64,000 nt of DNA, from contig OX485809.1 of NCBI GenBank assembly GCA_950295325.1, positions 27,032,001-27,096,000 on the forward strand. Direction: 5' to 3'. This document shows, piece by piece, positions 13,010-25,221 of this stretch. The stretch is from Polytrichum commune (Eukaryota > Streptophyta > Polytrichopsida > Polytrichales > Polytrichaceae). Numbering within the stretch: the first letter of the stretch is position 1; each line of letters opens with the position of its first letter. The notes below the pieces were generated by a model, which saw only the letters and a program-made list of their open reading frames with translations, did no database searches and had not been told where the DNA came from. The position numbers and the translations under genes are program-made.

Positions 13010-13110
13010 CGAACTAACCCGTACATTGGTTCCTTGGAGGCAAGGGTTTAGGCATCCAATAAGGAACGAGTGTATGGATTGGTTCACCCAAATCCACCTT
13101 AGGAGGAGAC
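13010..13110 (+). repeat. Dispersed repeat, inverted copy at 49765-49865
   Basis: The block containing TTCCTTGGAGGCAAGGGTTT, AGGCATCCAA and GGAACGAGTGTATGG matches the reverse complement of 49770-49860. An open frame crossing it (12915-13178) is therefore taken as repeat-derived, not as a gene. Confidence 0.75.
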
Positions 13111-13989
13111 AAATCACTTCTTATTTACTCAGCAGTAGGGAAGTTATGCACCGTGGGGCTAGGAATTTTTCAACATAATGCTCTTTTATTACGGGGTTCC
13201 TTTACTAAATCAACATTGTAGCACTCATCGTGAGTATTGTTCATGTGTCACTAAATCGACATGTGAGAATTTTTAGGCTTGCCTCATTTGGATTGCGGGA
13301 CTTAAGGTACTCAGCCTTAAAAGCAACACTTTAAGAAACTTTTGCTATTTCATGAAGGTCAAGTAGCTTGGAAATTTTAAAAATAATAATAAACTCATAT
13401 GCAACCTAGATAAATTCTCAAAGTTGTCTTAGGGGAAGAGCCTTTTACTCTCAACTAGAAGGGGTCTATTGATGTCGGATTGCTAAGTGAGAATCACCAC
13501 AAAATCAACCACATTGCATGAAGGTTTTGTCCCCCTTTTGTGGATCACTTCTTACACTGCCTCATTGAGCAGATACATCCCCAATTAGCCATTGTAATTG
13601 GCCAAAGTTGGTGCTCTTCTAAAAGTGTTCTTGCATCCTTCTTACACCACTATGATGATTGGTTGAAGTGGTGTTATTTTATAATTAATGCCGCATATGA
13701 CTAATCGCTTTTAATAATCACTTACTTGATGACACCGTTGCACTCACTTGTTGACGGCTTAAGAATTATAAATAAGTGTCACCAAAGGGAGGGTGTTACT
13801 TTAAGGCCTTGGTACCTTAGCCACAAGTATGGTGTCAAAAGCATGTTCTTGAGGCCCACATGGATTTGGGGCGTAAAAAGTAAGGACAACCTATTGAACC
13901 TCCCTACATATGTGAGAGATATGCAGAGAGGGTTATATATAATAAGACAAGAATTATTTTAGACTTCGACCTATTTCTTTTCTCTAATA

Positions 13990-14700
13990 TCAGCTAGTTA
14001 CATATGAACCAAATGAGTTTGAGAAATAGCCGGCTGAAGCTGAGACTTCATGAAAATTATCCAATACATATGAACGAGACGAGTTTGAGAAATAACCGGT
14101 TGAGGTCCCGGGTACGCAACTCCCATATTATACGCAAGGGGCATCGTACTTAAAACGGCTTAGAGGACGGCTTTTGTAAAAATTATATCAAATTATATGA
14201 AATTAAAATGATCAAAAAGTTGGGTGAAGACCAAATTAAATAAAATGAGATGAAAAAAAAGTTGGGTTGCATATTTATTAAGCCTCCCATTAAAATTATA
14301 AGCCACAAATAGTTTCCTCCCATTAAAATTATAATTCATTCACAATGTTAAAATTTTAATAAAAAGTCCAAAAAGTTGGGTAGTTTGACCTATGGTACAT
14401 GTATTAAAAAAATCATATAATTAGGTTTTTAATGCAATTATATGCTTCAAAATATATTCATTTCCTATTTATAATTACATTTTTGGATTCCTTGTTAGAA
14501 GGGCTACAAGGGTTTCCTACATTAAAACAAATTGTATCACTCAATATTGGACTAAAACGCATTATAAGTGATTATAATCAGGACCATATAATACGGGAGT
14601 TGCGTACCCGGGGTTGAGGTTTGAGACTTCAAGAAAATTACTAGTTACAAATGAATCATAAGAGTTTGAGAAATAACCAGTTGAGGTTTATGACTTCAGA
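13990..14700 (+). repeat. Old tandem repeat (unit about 75 bp) interrupted by a MITE
   Basis: Units carry AGTTACATATGAAC, GAGTTTGAGAAATAACCGGTTGAGGT and GAGACTTCA followed by GAAAATTA. Copies lie at about 13990, 14065 and 14640, with a related copy at 29935-30010. The second copy is split by the MITE at 14107-14612. Confidence 0.75.
14107..14612. mobile_element. MITE, 506 bp, with 8-bp target-site duplication
   Basis: Terminal inverted repeats begin CCCGGGTACGCAACTCCC on both ends (18 matching bases, then one mismatch and TATTATA). GTTGAGGT flanks the element at 14099-14106 and 14613-14620. The interior is AT-rich and noncoding. An 8-bp duplication fits a hAT-type element; a 9-bp reading (Mutator-like) is possible if the terminus is shortened by one G. 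Confidence 0.9.
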
Positions 14701-16311
14701 AAAAATATTGATCAATTTAAAGGAAACTCAAGAGATAGTATTGAAGGCAATGCAGAATAAGTGGTAGTTTTGCTTGGGTCTACATCTGCATCATGGACGG
14801 AGGCCACTATTCGTTCCCAAATGTAGATGCAAATACAAGAATAATTGGGCTTGCTATTAGGGAGTTTATAGTTGAACCTTCGTCTCTCCACTTTTTAAAA
14901 CCTACATTTTTGGATGCAAGGGGTGAAAATCTTTTCATAACTTTTTATCATAAAATAAAATTGTGCCATAAATTTTTGATGACCCACTTTGTTCTGTTTG
15001 CACTTCTCAATCAAAATGCACCCGAAATGTGTGTAATTGCAATAAGTAGTGCAATTTGTCGGTGCCTCCCGTGGGTAAGCATGATTTACTTATCCTATGC
15101 GGGTCAAATTAGATGTAGATTAATCATATCTTGCCACAAAATGCCACATGTCATCACATGGTTGGTTGGAACCAGAGTGAAAATCCTGTGAAGATTCAAT
15201 TTAGCATAGACATGTCCAATCAAACTTGAATGTACAGTAGTGATACAACTTGGTGAGTACCTTATGGAAGGTATAAGGCCCTAACATGGGCAATTCCAAC
15301 TCCAAATTCATATTGAAGATTTGCTTTTGCTTTAGGTGCTCACATAGGCCCTCCCAAATTATGTTAATTATTGAACCTAGAATAATGTCTATATATTGAA
15401 CACCTAGTCCAATCTCATCATAACACACTAGTATGGGTCCATGTTGTCCCAACCCTTTGCACCCATTACATAGAACACATCATTTTAACATGGTCCTCCA
15501 CCTTCCCAGAACGGTGGCCTGGCATCGACACCGTCATCACCACCACCATCATACATCCTTCATTGTATACTAGCTTGGACTTGTGCCGTCCCGTGATGTT
15601 GAACCCTAGGTGGTTTCCGGCCCATTGCAACTGTGCATATTGTGATACCCCCATTTTGGAATGGTGGGCAATGTTGGGGAATGATGGGGAATGATGGGCC
15701 AATGACCTCACCATCACCACGTTGTTCATTGTATATTAGAGCCTTGACACATGTGGCTTGAACTCGCCACTTTGGGGCTTGCCATAGTGGAGGTAGCTAC
15801 AACTTGGGCCTTAGCTACTGATGAGGCAATCATGTGTTGAATGTTTGCCATATGAACATTAGAAGGTTGCAGATGGAGGGCCACCCATGCAACAACACGC
15901 TTAGCCTTGCTTGAGCTCCTCTCACATGCTAGGGCCTTATACACCACTCAACCCACTTTATACAAGGCATGGGGCTGGCCCGAGCATCAACCTAAGTCAT
16001 GTGCAAATAAGCCCTCAATCCGGCCCAACTTCATCAAATTTTTGCGGGCCCAACCTTGTCACATGTAAAGTGATGAGGCTTGATTTTAGGTCCGATGTTC
16101 TTGAGGCAAAACTGTAGTGAAGAAAACTAACCTTTTATGGACTAATGGTAGAGATGTTCATTATTCAACGAATAAACCCAATCTGGCCTTTGTTGAGAAT
16201 TCGAGCCGAGGAAAAGCTCGTCTCGATTTCTTCAAGCTGGCGCGAAGGTTTGGTGCCAAAATTGGGCCACCTAGGACGTCACCCGGGCTGAGAGGCTGAT
16301 CACCCAACCAC

Positions 16312-16445
16312 TTATAGCACCATCCGTCAACATCTCTAGCTGTAATAATGTGAAAAGTGGTGGGCCAATATCTAGTTCTGAGCATAATCCCCAACAATTT
16401 CATGGTTGAAACCGGACAGAAAGTTTGGTGTGATCGGGGCACGAG
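16312..16445 (+). repeat. Dispersed repeat next to gene 5' ends, copy A
   Basis: Starts near CACCATCCGTCAACATCTC and ends near GAAACCGGACAGAAAGTTTG and GGTGTGATC. It is homologous to 47708-47835 (same strand) and to the reverse complement of 51063-51175. It lies about 390 bp upstream of the ATG at 16832. Confidence 0.8.
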
Positions 16446-16559
16446 TGAGTGTTCGGGCCCAACCCTAGTGTACAGCCCTTGGGCCAGATTTGACGAAAGT
16501 GAATGATCGTATTGGGCCAATTTTTTAGAGTTCGGACCGGCCCTCAATCCGGCCCCAAG

Positions 16560-16567
16560 TATAAATA
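16560..16567 (+). promoter_or_regulatory. Candidate TATA box for the gene at 16832
   Basis: TATAAATA within AAGTATAAATAGGC, about 270 bp upstream of the chosen ATG. The position is plausible if there is a long 5' leader. No transcript evidence is available. Confidence 0.4.
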
Positions 16568-16831
16568 GGCATCCGATCAATAAGAAGAGTGACCACATAA
16601 GGAGCACCATAGTATTTTACCTGATGAAAACAGGTGACGAACTCCACTCGGAAAGCGTTGCTTACGCGGCGCTATCTGATTGGCCCAAATCTTCGAAGCT
16701 TGGATCTCAGCTTTCTTCTCCCATCATCAATTGTTTAGCTCGCTTTCCTTGTTTCGGTGCCGCAGGGATCGACACGCTCATCGTCCACAGCCACTTCGGT
16801 TTCTGGAATTGCAGCAACATCATCTGCAGTC

Positions 16832-19800
16832 ATGGGGAACTGGATGGCCAAGGAGCCCCCTCCGCCAGTGGTACTGGTGCCTCCTCTCTTCGAGCGGCCT
16901 CATCTCGCTACTCGATCCAGGTCTTGTCTCATCACCGTCTTCATTCGCAATTCTTAGGATTCAAGTTCCTCAAAAAAACTTCAAGTATTCTGAGTCACCA
17001 CTTTTTTTGTAGAAATGTTGTGCTGGTTTGAGTCCAGGTAAATTCTATGTCAGAGGTGAAATAGAGTGAATGTGTCTCATCTCAGCCATTTTATGTCCAT
17101 TCTTAGGGTTCATTTTAAATTTCCAGAGACTTCTCAGCTGATCCGGATTGTGGTTCACCACTTTTTTGAAAGCAGACATGTGTGTTTGGTAATTCAGGTG
17201 ATTTTTTTTATGCCCGTGCGTTACATAGGTGATTTCAATTTCAGTAGAGTGAATGGGTCTCATCTCAGCTTTTTTCATTGGCATTCTTAGTGTTTAGGGT
17301 TAGGATTTCCAGAGCTTGTTCAGCAAGTCCAGATTGTGGTTCACCACATTTCCAGCAGAAATGTAAGTTTGGTGATTCAAGTGAATTTTAAGTGTGCGCG
17401 ATAGTGTAAGGGTCCATTTGTTTGCAGATTAAATTCTGAGGACGATCATCAGGTGGATTTCGTGCTCTGGGAATGCATCATCGGTTTGATGGTGGGATGA
17501 GAATTGAGATGTGCTCAGGACCTGGATTTGTGCAAAAATTCTGAAAAGTCCTATATGTGTTGTGTTTGAGATGACATGGCGATGACAGTTGGGTGGGTTT
17601 AACGGATGCAGGATGACAGAATCGTCATACGATCTGATGTTCAGCAAGTTGGCGCGCTCTCGTCTCTTTGATATGTACTTTGCTGAAGCTCAACAAGTGC
17701 TTGCTAGTCTCGTCCTCCAACCTGCCGATGATCCACGAGTTGATGTTACTGCTTGTGTAATTAAACTCCTCTACTTGTGCTCACGGTTTGAGGGAAATTT
17801 TGTGCCTGTCAGCTGGACCAATTTGATGCATGTCAATTTTAAGGATGTTTTTGTGATGGTCTCTTACATTGGCCCCATTGTGCCATATTGAAGGAAATTA
17901 TTGGAGTTGTTGACTTTGCCATAGCGGGTAACACTAGCATGGCTTAGTGGAGAAGGAAACTCACACCACTTGCAACGTGAAGATGAGTCCCAACTACCGA
18001 AGCTATTGGCACGATGCTGCTGTTACGATATGATTAAAATGATTCTACAAAATGTGCAGGTTCAAGCTCCTACAGATGGAGAAGCACTGGAAGGGTTCAA
18101 TGGTGAGGCTACTTTCCGGTGGCAACGGTGGGTGAAAAGAAAAACTCTCACCCCCAAACCCTGTGTTCACATAAAAGCTTCTGCATAGTTGCAAATCAAA
18201 GTGTGAGGACTTTTATTCATGTCCAGGATGATGTGTACAGTAGTATTTTACAGTTTTCAGTAGTCTCTTGGGTAATGATAGGACAGTGAACCTTTTTTTG
18301 ATAGCTTTAGAACCTGAAGAATGCTTTACATATGTAGAAATTATTGAAGTTGTTGACTTTGCCATTGCTTGCCAGAATTGTAGATTCAAATTTCAATTAT
18401 CTTACAAATTGAGTGGGGTGCCATGGCAGTGAAGTGTGGGATTTCAACAATTTCACCGATATAACTATTTCAAGTGTTGGAAGGTGCATATCTCTCACCA
18501 TAACTCATGATACGAATAGAACTTTGCTTATGATATATCAATTATCACAATTTTGCACGCAAATTAACTGTAAGTGATTGTGCATCTTGCAGTCCTCTGA
18601 GAATACGAGGTTGTATGTTTGATACCAATACTGGACTTGGAACATGGGCGTTAGTACCTGTGAATCCAACTAAATTGTAAGACTTCTACTTTTATCCTGT
18701 GACATTGTTTTTTCTTGTCCTGAACGATATAAATTTGAGATCTCGCTCTTTGTATTGGAAAATATCAGTTGTCTTCTTTTATGCAGATTTCTTATACTTT
18801 CTCCTAAGAGTTTGCTTTAGTTACACGTCTAGGTACTTATTCCTTATTATTATTATTTGTAGAATTAGATGTAGAGCTGATGATATAAAGGACTGGGGAG
18901 TGCAGGAAGGTGGGCATGAGAAGATAAGATGAGGGACAGAGACTGACACAGAAGTAAAAATGGCATTTTCAGTGGAAAGGTTGCAGACGATGTCATAGTG
19001 GGAGCTCGCTATGCTTCTACAAAGTTCTCGACAGGCACTACGTTTTCCCCACTTCAATGTAACTTTCAGACCCTTACTAAATTAAATTTGTCTGGCACTT
19101 TGGTCTAAAAGTGGACCAGCTACACACTGGAGGACTACTATTGGATCCACTGTGACGCAAGGGTTGCGCCATAAATGGCTGGATAAGCAATTATTGTTGA
19201 TAGCATGCATCTGACTGAAAATGTTTAAAAACTCTTTCAAAACTCTTATGAGAAGAGTAGTTGCAAAAATGTGAAACGAATTTGTGTATAAAAATGCAGT
19301 TTACCAAATATGTATTTGAAGGTGTTGAATGATTTAATTGTCAATGGGCTGGGGAAACAGGGGGTGGTTCTCCATCAAACACATGGCTGCCCAAGTGTAC
19401 CTGGATTTGTGGCAAATTGGGCCCAATTACTTCAGGAGTGCAATATAAGTCATTAGGTGAGTATAATTTCGCTTCAATGTTTACTTTCTTGATACTTCAC
19501 AATCTGTGCTTACTATTAGGGTTTTGGTATGGGTTTTATTTGGCATTTTTATTTAAATCAACGCCAAAAGCTAGCTAGTAACTTCTGGAATTGTTATGTC
19601 AATGTTTGTTCTCCAAAGAATCCTCTCCTCAATATTCATATGGATAAAGTTTTGCACAAATAGTAGCACTTATTGATCTCAAGCAAAAGAGTCAGACACT
19701 GCAGTTCAGATATTACAGAAGTGCCCAAACCATTCTTGAGGTTTGTATGTTGTAACATTTTGTTTATAGATTGTTGACTTAGCATTACCTAATAAATGCA

Positions 19801-22800
19801 ACAGACTCACGTAAGTGGGCCTAAAGCAGCTCTGCACCCACCTAAATAATCATATAGGCCCCCCTAATTATGTTGACTATTGAACTTAGAATTATTAACA
19901 AATTCTGATCATGTAGTCCATCCCTTTTAAAGTGTCCTTTTTAGTGTCCATTCTCAAATCCACAATTAAACCTTGCACCACTCAATATAGGTGTCCAATT
20001 AAGGTAAGTGACCAAATGAGGCCTGTTTACCTTAATGCCTGAAGAGGCAAATGGTGTACTCTGGGGGTCAAAAGGGCAGAGTTCATTTGGAGATGGTAGT
20101 TGGAGCTATGCTGTGGATTATGGTGTGGGCGGAAAGGGTCCTTTGGATCCATCCTTTAATTTCTGCATCGAGATCTTGGACAACTCAAAGGTGTTACTAA
20201 AGCTTAAGTGGTTTGAGTTGTAATTTTCATGTAGTGGTCAGGCTAAGCTAGTTTGCTGATGTGTCTATTCCTGATTGGATATGAGGAGGCATATTATTAC
20301 CCATAACTGATGACCATGCCATGGCCTAACCATTACGTCTAGATGGACACGTGTTGCCCTGCCATTGGCTTGGTAGGTTGGGTGCTTACTACACCCCATG
20401 GCAGGGCTCCTTGCTTTCATCCCCTAGTTCATTGCAATTCTGCGGAAATATATTCAATCTTGTTGAAATTGAAATCACTTGCATTTTGCAAGCAAATGTC
20501 ATCAACAATGATACTTTGGCCATGGTTGTTCTTGTGAAAATAGGTCCTCTTTTTTCTTGGCTTATTATCATGGCAAATTTGGAAGGAGTCGATACTCATC
20601 ACCATTGCATATATAATTGGTTAAAGTGTTTGGAACTCATTCAGTGTTGCAATATCAGCTATGTTTGTGAAGGATGTATCTCAATTTTAACTAATTGATG
20701 TGGATCGGTTGGTCCTGGTGGAGCAGCTCATGGCATCATACTACCATCATCTGGTTGTTCAGAGACGGGTAGGTTTTTTCTTGACCATATCTAAACTATG
20801 CCATATTGTAGTTTATTACTTTCTACTTTGGAGTCTTGCAACTAATCCACTTCAACTAGGAAATGTTTTTTGAAATTGATTGAAATGGACTTACAACCAT
20901 TCCTTCCATTTGTGTTCATCATGCAGGTGAAAAATCCTTTTGAGCTCAATGAAGTGGTTGCTATCACCAACTATGTTGATTTGGGGTTCGAGTTTGAGCA
21001 CACGTACTCCTCCTGCTCCCAAGTCCCTTGTTGTGTATGATTTTCTATAGTTTAGGTTAAGAATACAATTGATACATCTGAAGCAGGTGTAGTGATTGGA
21101 AAGTTCAGTAGAAGTTTAATATATATAGGATCTAAAATAATCTGGTCACATTGAAATGTAAATAGCTTGTCAACTCTACTATAATTGTCGATACTCAGAA
21201 TTACTTGGCTCGTCCAGTTAGGGTACCTCATCACAGCTCATATCCTGTCTGCAGGCTGGAGACAGGATCAGTCAACAGTCCCACTCCTCCCCCTAAAATG
21301 CAAGTAGCTGGATCATGGCAGGCAAACAAAAATGTTCAGATGAAGGTTAGTCTCCATGTGGAAAACATTTACCAAAGATGACGAGATTACCTTCAGCATT
21401 CATAATCTTTGCAGTGTAGGACATGATGTTGCTGTGTCTATGTCTCTTATGACAGTCAAGATGTAGCTTTCTCTGCAATGGACTCTTGCACTTGGCTACT
21501 TCGAAGTACACTAATTAGTCCTGTTAGTGTGGGCCACAGTAATTCTTTAGAACCCACATTAATTTTTTAACCCATGCCAAATATTTAGTTCAAGATTAGT
21601 GTGGACGACATTAATTATTTTCTAGGAAATTGATGTGGGTGACTAACACATTTTATGCTACTTTAGTCCTTGAACTGATACTCAAGGTGTTGGCTGGAAG
21701 TCTCGGGGGAGACTTAGGGGAAGACCTGGGTTCTTTGGCCACAATATTTCCACCCACACTACTAGGACTATTTAGTGTATTTGTGTGGACTGAAATTTTG
21801 GGTTGACATACATATTCTGGAACCCCAAGTTTGATCATTATCCTACACTCAATATCAGTATTTTCTAAGGTGGTCAAGGTGCTCTAAAGAGAAATCCCAA
21901 TATGGTTAACATCTTAGCTACATCAATATTATTTTCCTACTGTCTCTCGAGATTTTTCACTCTTGTGATTTTTTGACTTGATACTTCATAAACGGATGGG
22001 AATTGACGAGCTGCACTTCATTGATCCCAGGCGAAGTTGGGCTCCCAAAGTTCAGGATTGAGCGTCATATTGAAGTCATGGTGGCAACCGTCAGTAACAC
22101 TATCACTTGCAGGTATTCCTTGAATTACTAACCATGTTGCCACAGCCTTCCCATGTGTGTCAACCAACTCTATGGTACATATCCGGACAACCCTTAAAGG
22201 TCCAAGAGACCCATTCTGGGCCTCAAGGTGTCATATGGAGGGGTTTAATCTGGCTTTTATATACTTTGATCTAAAAGTGTCAAAGGTGCTTATCTTATGT
22301 CCCATTTATAAAAAGCATTATTCCAATTAAAGCATACATGTATGAAAACTAAATTCTCAGGAGATATGAGCTCATCTAAATGACTTAGACTCAAATATAT
22401 GATATGTATATCTAATCACCAATGTCATATATGACTTTGCTTCAGCCATTTTACTAATAGGCTGTGCTAAATATGGATTCAAAATATCATAGACCATATA
22501 AAATATCATTTTAATACTTGTTGGGGTTCGTACAAATTTTCACGTATTCCACATGAACACACTCCTGGTCCTTTTAAGAGTTACAGTAAGCTCTTTTGCC
22601 CTCGATGTTACTATGTTATGCTGATGTATCATGGCTTTTATGTTTAAGGTTTGAAAGTTAACTGTTGCAACATTTTCTCTTTGGCAGCTATTCGGGATCA
22701 TCGGGTAGGACAGACAAACCTTGGTTTTGGTGTTCGCGTCGAAAATTTTGGAGGTGTCAGGTGTGTATTGGTACTGATAACAGTTGGATTATTTGTGTTT

Positions 22801-23072
22801 CCAGCTCTTTTGGGTGCAAGAGCTTGTTGAATCACATTTTTGGAGGTGCCAACTTTTAATCAATCATGTACATTGGTGTATGGTGGATGGGATGCAGTTA
22901 TGAGAGGGCAGATCCCAATTACGTGATGTTGACGCCCACAAAGCAACATCTCGCAGAAGGATTGTTGAAAGAAACAGGCAAGCGGCCTATGATACACAAA
23001 GATGGTGCCTCCACTCTCCCATCTGAACGTCTCCCAGCCGATTTGCGGCCACCTACAGACAATATCATGTGA
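16832..23072 (+). CDS. Conserved plant protein of unknown function, At2g44640-like, 14 exons
   Basis: Exons: 16832-16920, 17612-17756, 18060-18127, 18208-18234 (or from 18202), 18593-18676, 18973-19058, 19361-19456, 20045-20190, 20724-20768, 20927-21003, 21255-21345, 22031-22112, 22688-22760, 22898-23072. All junctions keep frame and give about 427 residues. From memory of the Arabidopsis homologue, shared motifs in order are VVLVPPLF, ESSYDLMF, ADDPRVDV, GEATFRWQ, VGARYAST, SGVQYKS, DPSFNF, VKNPFELNEVVAITNY, GSWQANKN, KSWWQPS and RADPNYVMLTP. The repeated short alternating segments suggest a beta-rich, possibly envelope-associated protein; that is inference. There is no clear transit peptide. 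Weakest junctions are the exon 4 acceptor and the exon 9 acceptor (GGTGGAG|CAG). A decayed paralogous copy lies at 30690-31600. Confidence 0.82.
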
Positions 23073-25221
23073 TTCATGCTTGCTTTACTCATGCACATGG
23101 TAGTCAGTAGTCAGTAGTCAGGAATGGTACAACACATTGTTGCAGTCGTAGAAGAGTTTTGCATGTGGCACTTTTGCACAATACTCGAGAGAAGCCCAAT
23201 TCTTTGGCTTTTTGAAATCTGAAATTTGAACAATTTGGAAGTCTGAAAAAGGTTAATGTGGGGCTTACATGGTCACTCTTCTTGATCGGACACCTATAGT
23301 TGAGTTGTATATGAAAACATTTGGAGTTAGGAAGGGACACCAAAACAGCTTGTGGTATGATGAGATTGGACTTTGTGGTCAAAGTTGACACCATTATGGG
23401 TCCAATTAACACAATTGGGAGGGCTGTGTCAGCTCTTAACAAGGAAGAATTGTTTGGTCATTTTCAGCTCCACATCTCACTTTCCACTCTCTAGGTGATT
23501 TTATCTACTAATATACTTGTAAGAATCCCCAATTCACCTCTAGTTCACATTTCATTTGGCCTTTCTGATGATGCATTCTCTTCTCTTCGTCCATTGGTCT
23601 GGAAGGCTAGGAGCCATTGGGCTGTTCACACAAGAGACAGAATGACACGATATTTGTCAAATAGTTTCCTTGATCTTAGTTAACTCATGTAAGCTATTAG
23701 TAAATAGCTTATGTTTCTTAGTAAGGATTTGCACACCGTTAGTTGCCTGGTTTGACAAGGTTCTCCATCTTCTATTGATCAGATTTACATCTTCAGATTT
23801 GTGTTCAATCAGTAAAACTATGATGAAACATTAACGTTTGTTGATGCTTTTACTGATGATAGGTGATTGTAAGTGTGTTCACTATTGAATGTGGAGCAGT
23901 TAATAAATCCTAAAAGCATAGTCCAATCTCTTTTGACACTTTAAGGTTTGTTCTTCGATCCTCACCTAACCACCTTATCAATCAAATAATCAAATAATAC
24001 CTAGATGCTCTATCATGATAAAAATGTTTAACATTGTAAAGCTCTTCATTAACAAATATATTAGACATTTAGGTTCATAATAATAAACGTTCTTAAATAA
24101 GAAAAGTAATTTAAATAACCTTTAGACATCCTTGAGATTGAGAATATGGTTAGAAGGATTCTCAGGTGATCCAGATCATACACCCTTGACCAGAGATGTG
24201 CTATCTAATTTGAAGTATACTTTCATCACATACAATGCCAATGGTTTCATCTTGATTACTCTATATTCGTTTTCACTTCTACCGATTACACTTGCACAAC
24301 AAAATTTGTGTTGCATTAGCAAATCTGTGATGAAGCATCAGATTGAAAATCAAACCTCCCCTGATTTAGACATGATTATTGGAAGTGTGTTTTATTTGAC
24401 TTCTTAACTAAATACATACAGTAGTTACTCCCAATTGTGTTCACTATTAAATGTGGAGTAGTTTATAAAATGGACGACGTAGTCCAATCTCCTATACACG
24501 TGTCTTCACGATATTTTGTCTCCAATTAAGAAAAGTAACCCGAATAACATCTGCATACCCTAGACATTGAAGCTCTCACCGGACTTGGGATCCAGACCAA
24601 TTTGCTTAAAGTCGAAAGAGTAGTTAAACAATCTCAAGCATTCCTGAATGTCAAGCAAATAACTTACCAAATTTGCTACAATTTCAAGGCAAAGGTGTTA
24701 CAAAACTCGGATGCCCCTGGAATGAATGATTGTTCGGGCCAATTCTCAGTCCCTTTTAATGTGCCACTAACGGCAATTGCTTTGAAAGGAAGTCGAACTA
24801 GATCGAATCACAATCAACTCCATCGAACTAACAAGTAATGACAACGAACAAGAGGAGGAAAGAATACAAAATTTCACTATCGGAGTTACTACTTGCACTG
24901 CAACGGCTGCCATGCGAGCTCTTCTTCGAGGCTATCAGCAGCACAGATGTCACTTGCAATAAGATCAGGAGAAGGAAGCTTCGAAGGATCGAATTCCTAC
25001 TACACCTTCGTCGAGGCTAACATCATCCGCAGCACAAACCTCGGAGGATTAGATTCCTACTACACCACCTGCATCATCTTCTTCCTCTTGGTTATCGGCA
25101 GCAAGAAGATGAGAAACTTCGAAGGAGTTCGATCCTACTACACCTTCTTCTACTTCCTTTTGGAGGAACAGATGCGAACTAGCGCGCAAGAATTGTGAAA
25201 CATTAGAGGTTCATCACAATC
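23073..25221. other. Convergent intergenic region with repeats
   Basis: 3' flanks of the genes on both sides. A repeat containing GTGTTCACTATTGAATGTGG and AGTCCAATCTC occurs at about 23875-23935 and again at 24435-24495. At 24960-25150 a segment like TCGAAGGATCGAATTCC followed by TACTACACC recurs three times (about 65-bp spacing), which creates a short open frame I do not consider a gene. Confidence 0.55.

Larger units (their letters stand above)
11519..16831. other. Transposon-rich spacer between divergent genes
   Basis: Holds the promoter side of the minus-strand LHC-like gene and of the plus-strand gene at 16832. Between them lie a GC-rich foldback (11976-12238), a dispersed repeat also present inverted at 49765-49865 (13010-13110), and a 506-bp MITE (14107-14612) nested in an older tandem repeat. 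A further repeat near 15340-15430 is also found at 19840-19920. No gene could be supported here. Confidence 0.6.

Noticed and set aside
12915-13178. 87-codon plus-strand frame
   Set aside because: It overlaps a dispersed repeat that is also present inverted at 49765-49865.
24838-25198. Plus-strand frame with repeated SYYTF segments
   Set aside because: Produced by a 65-bp tandem repeat, with no start context, splice partner or family match.
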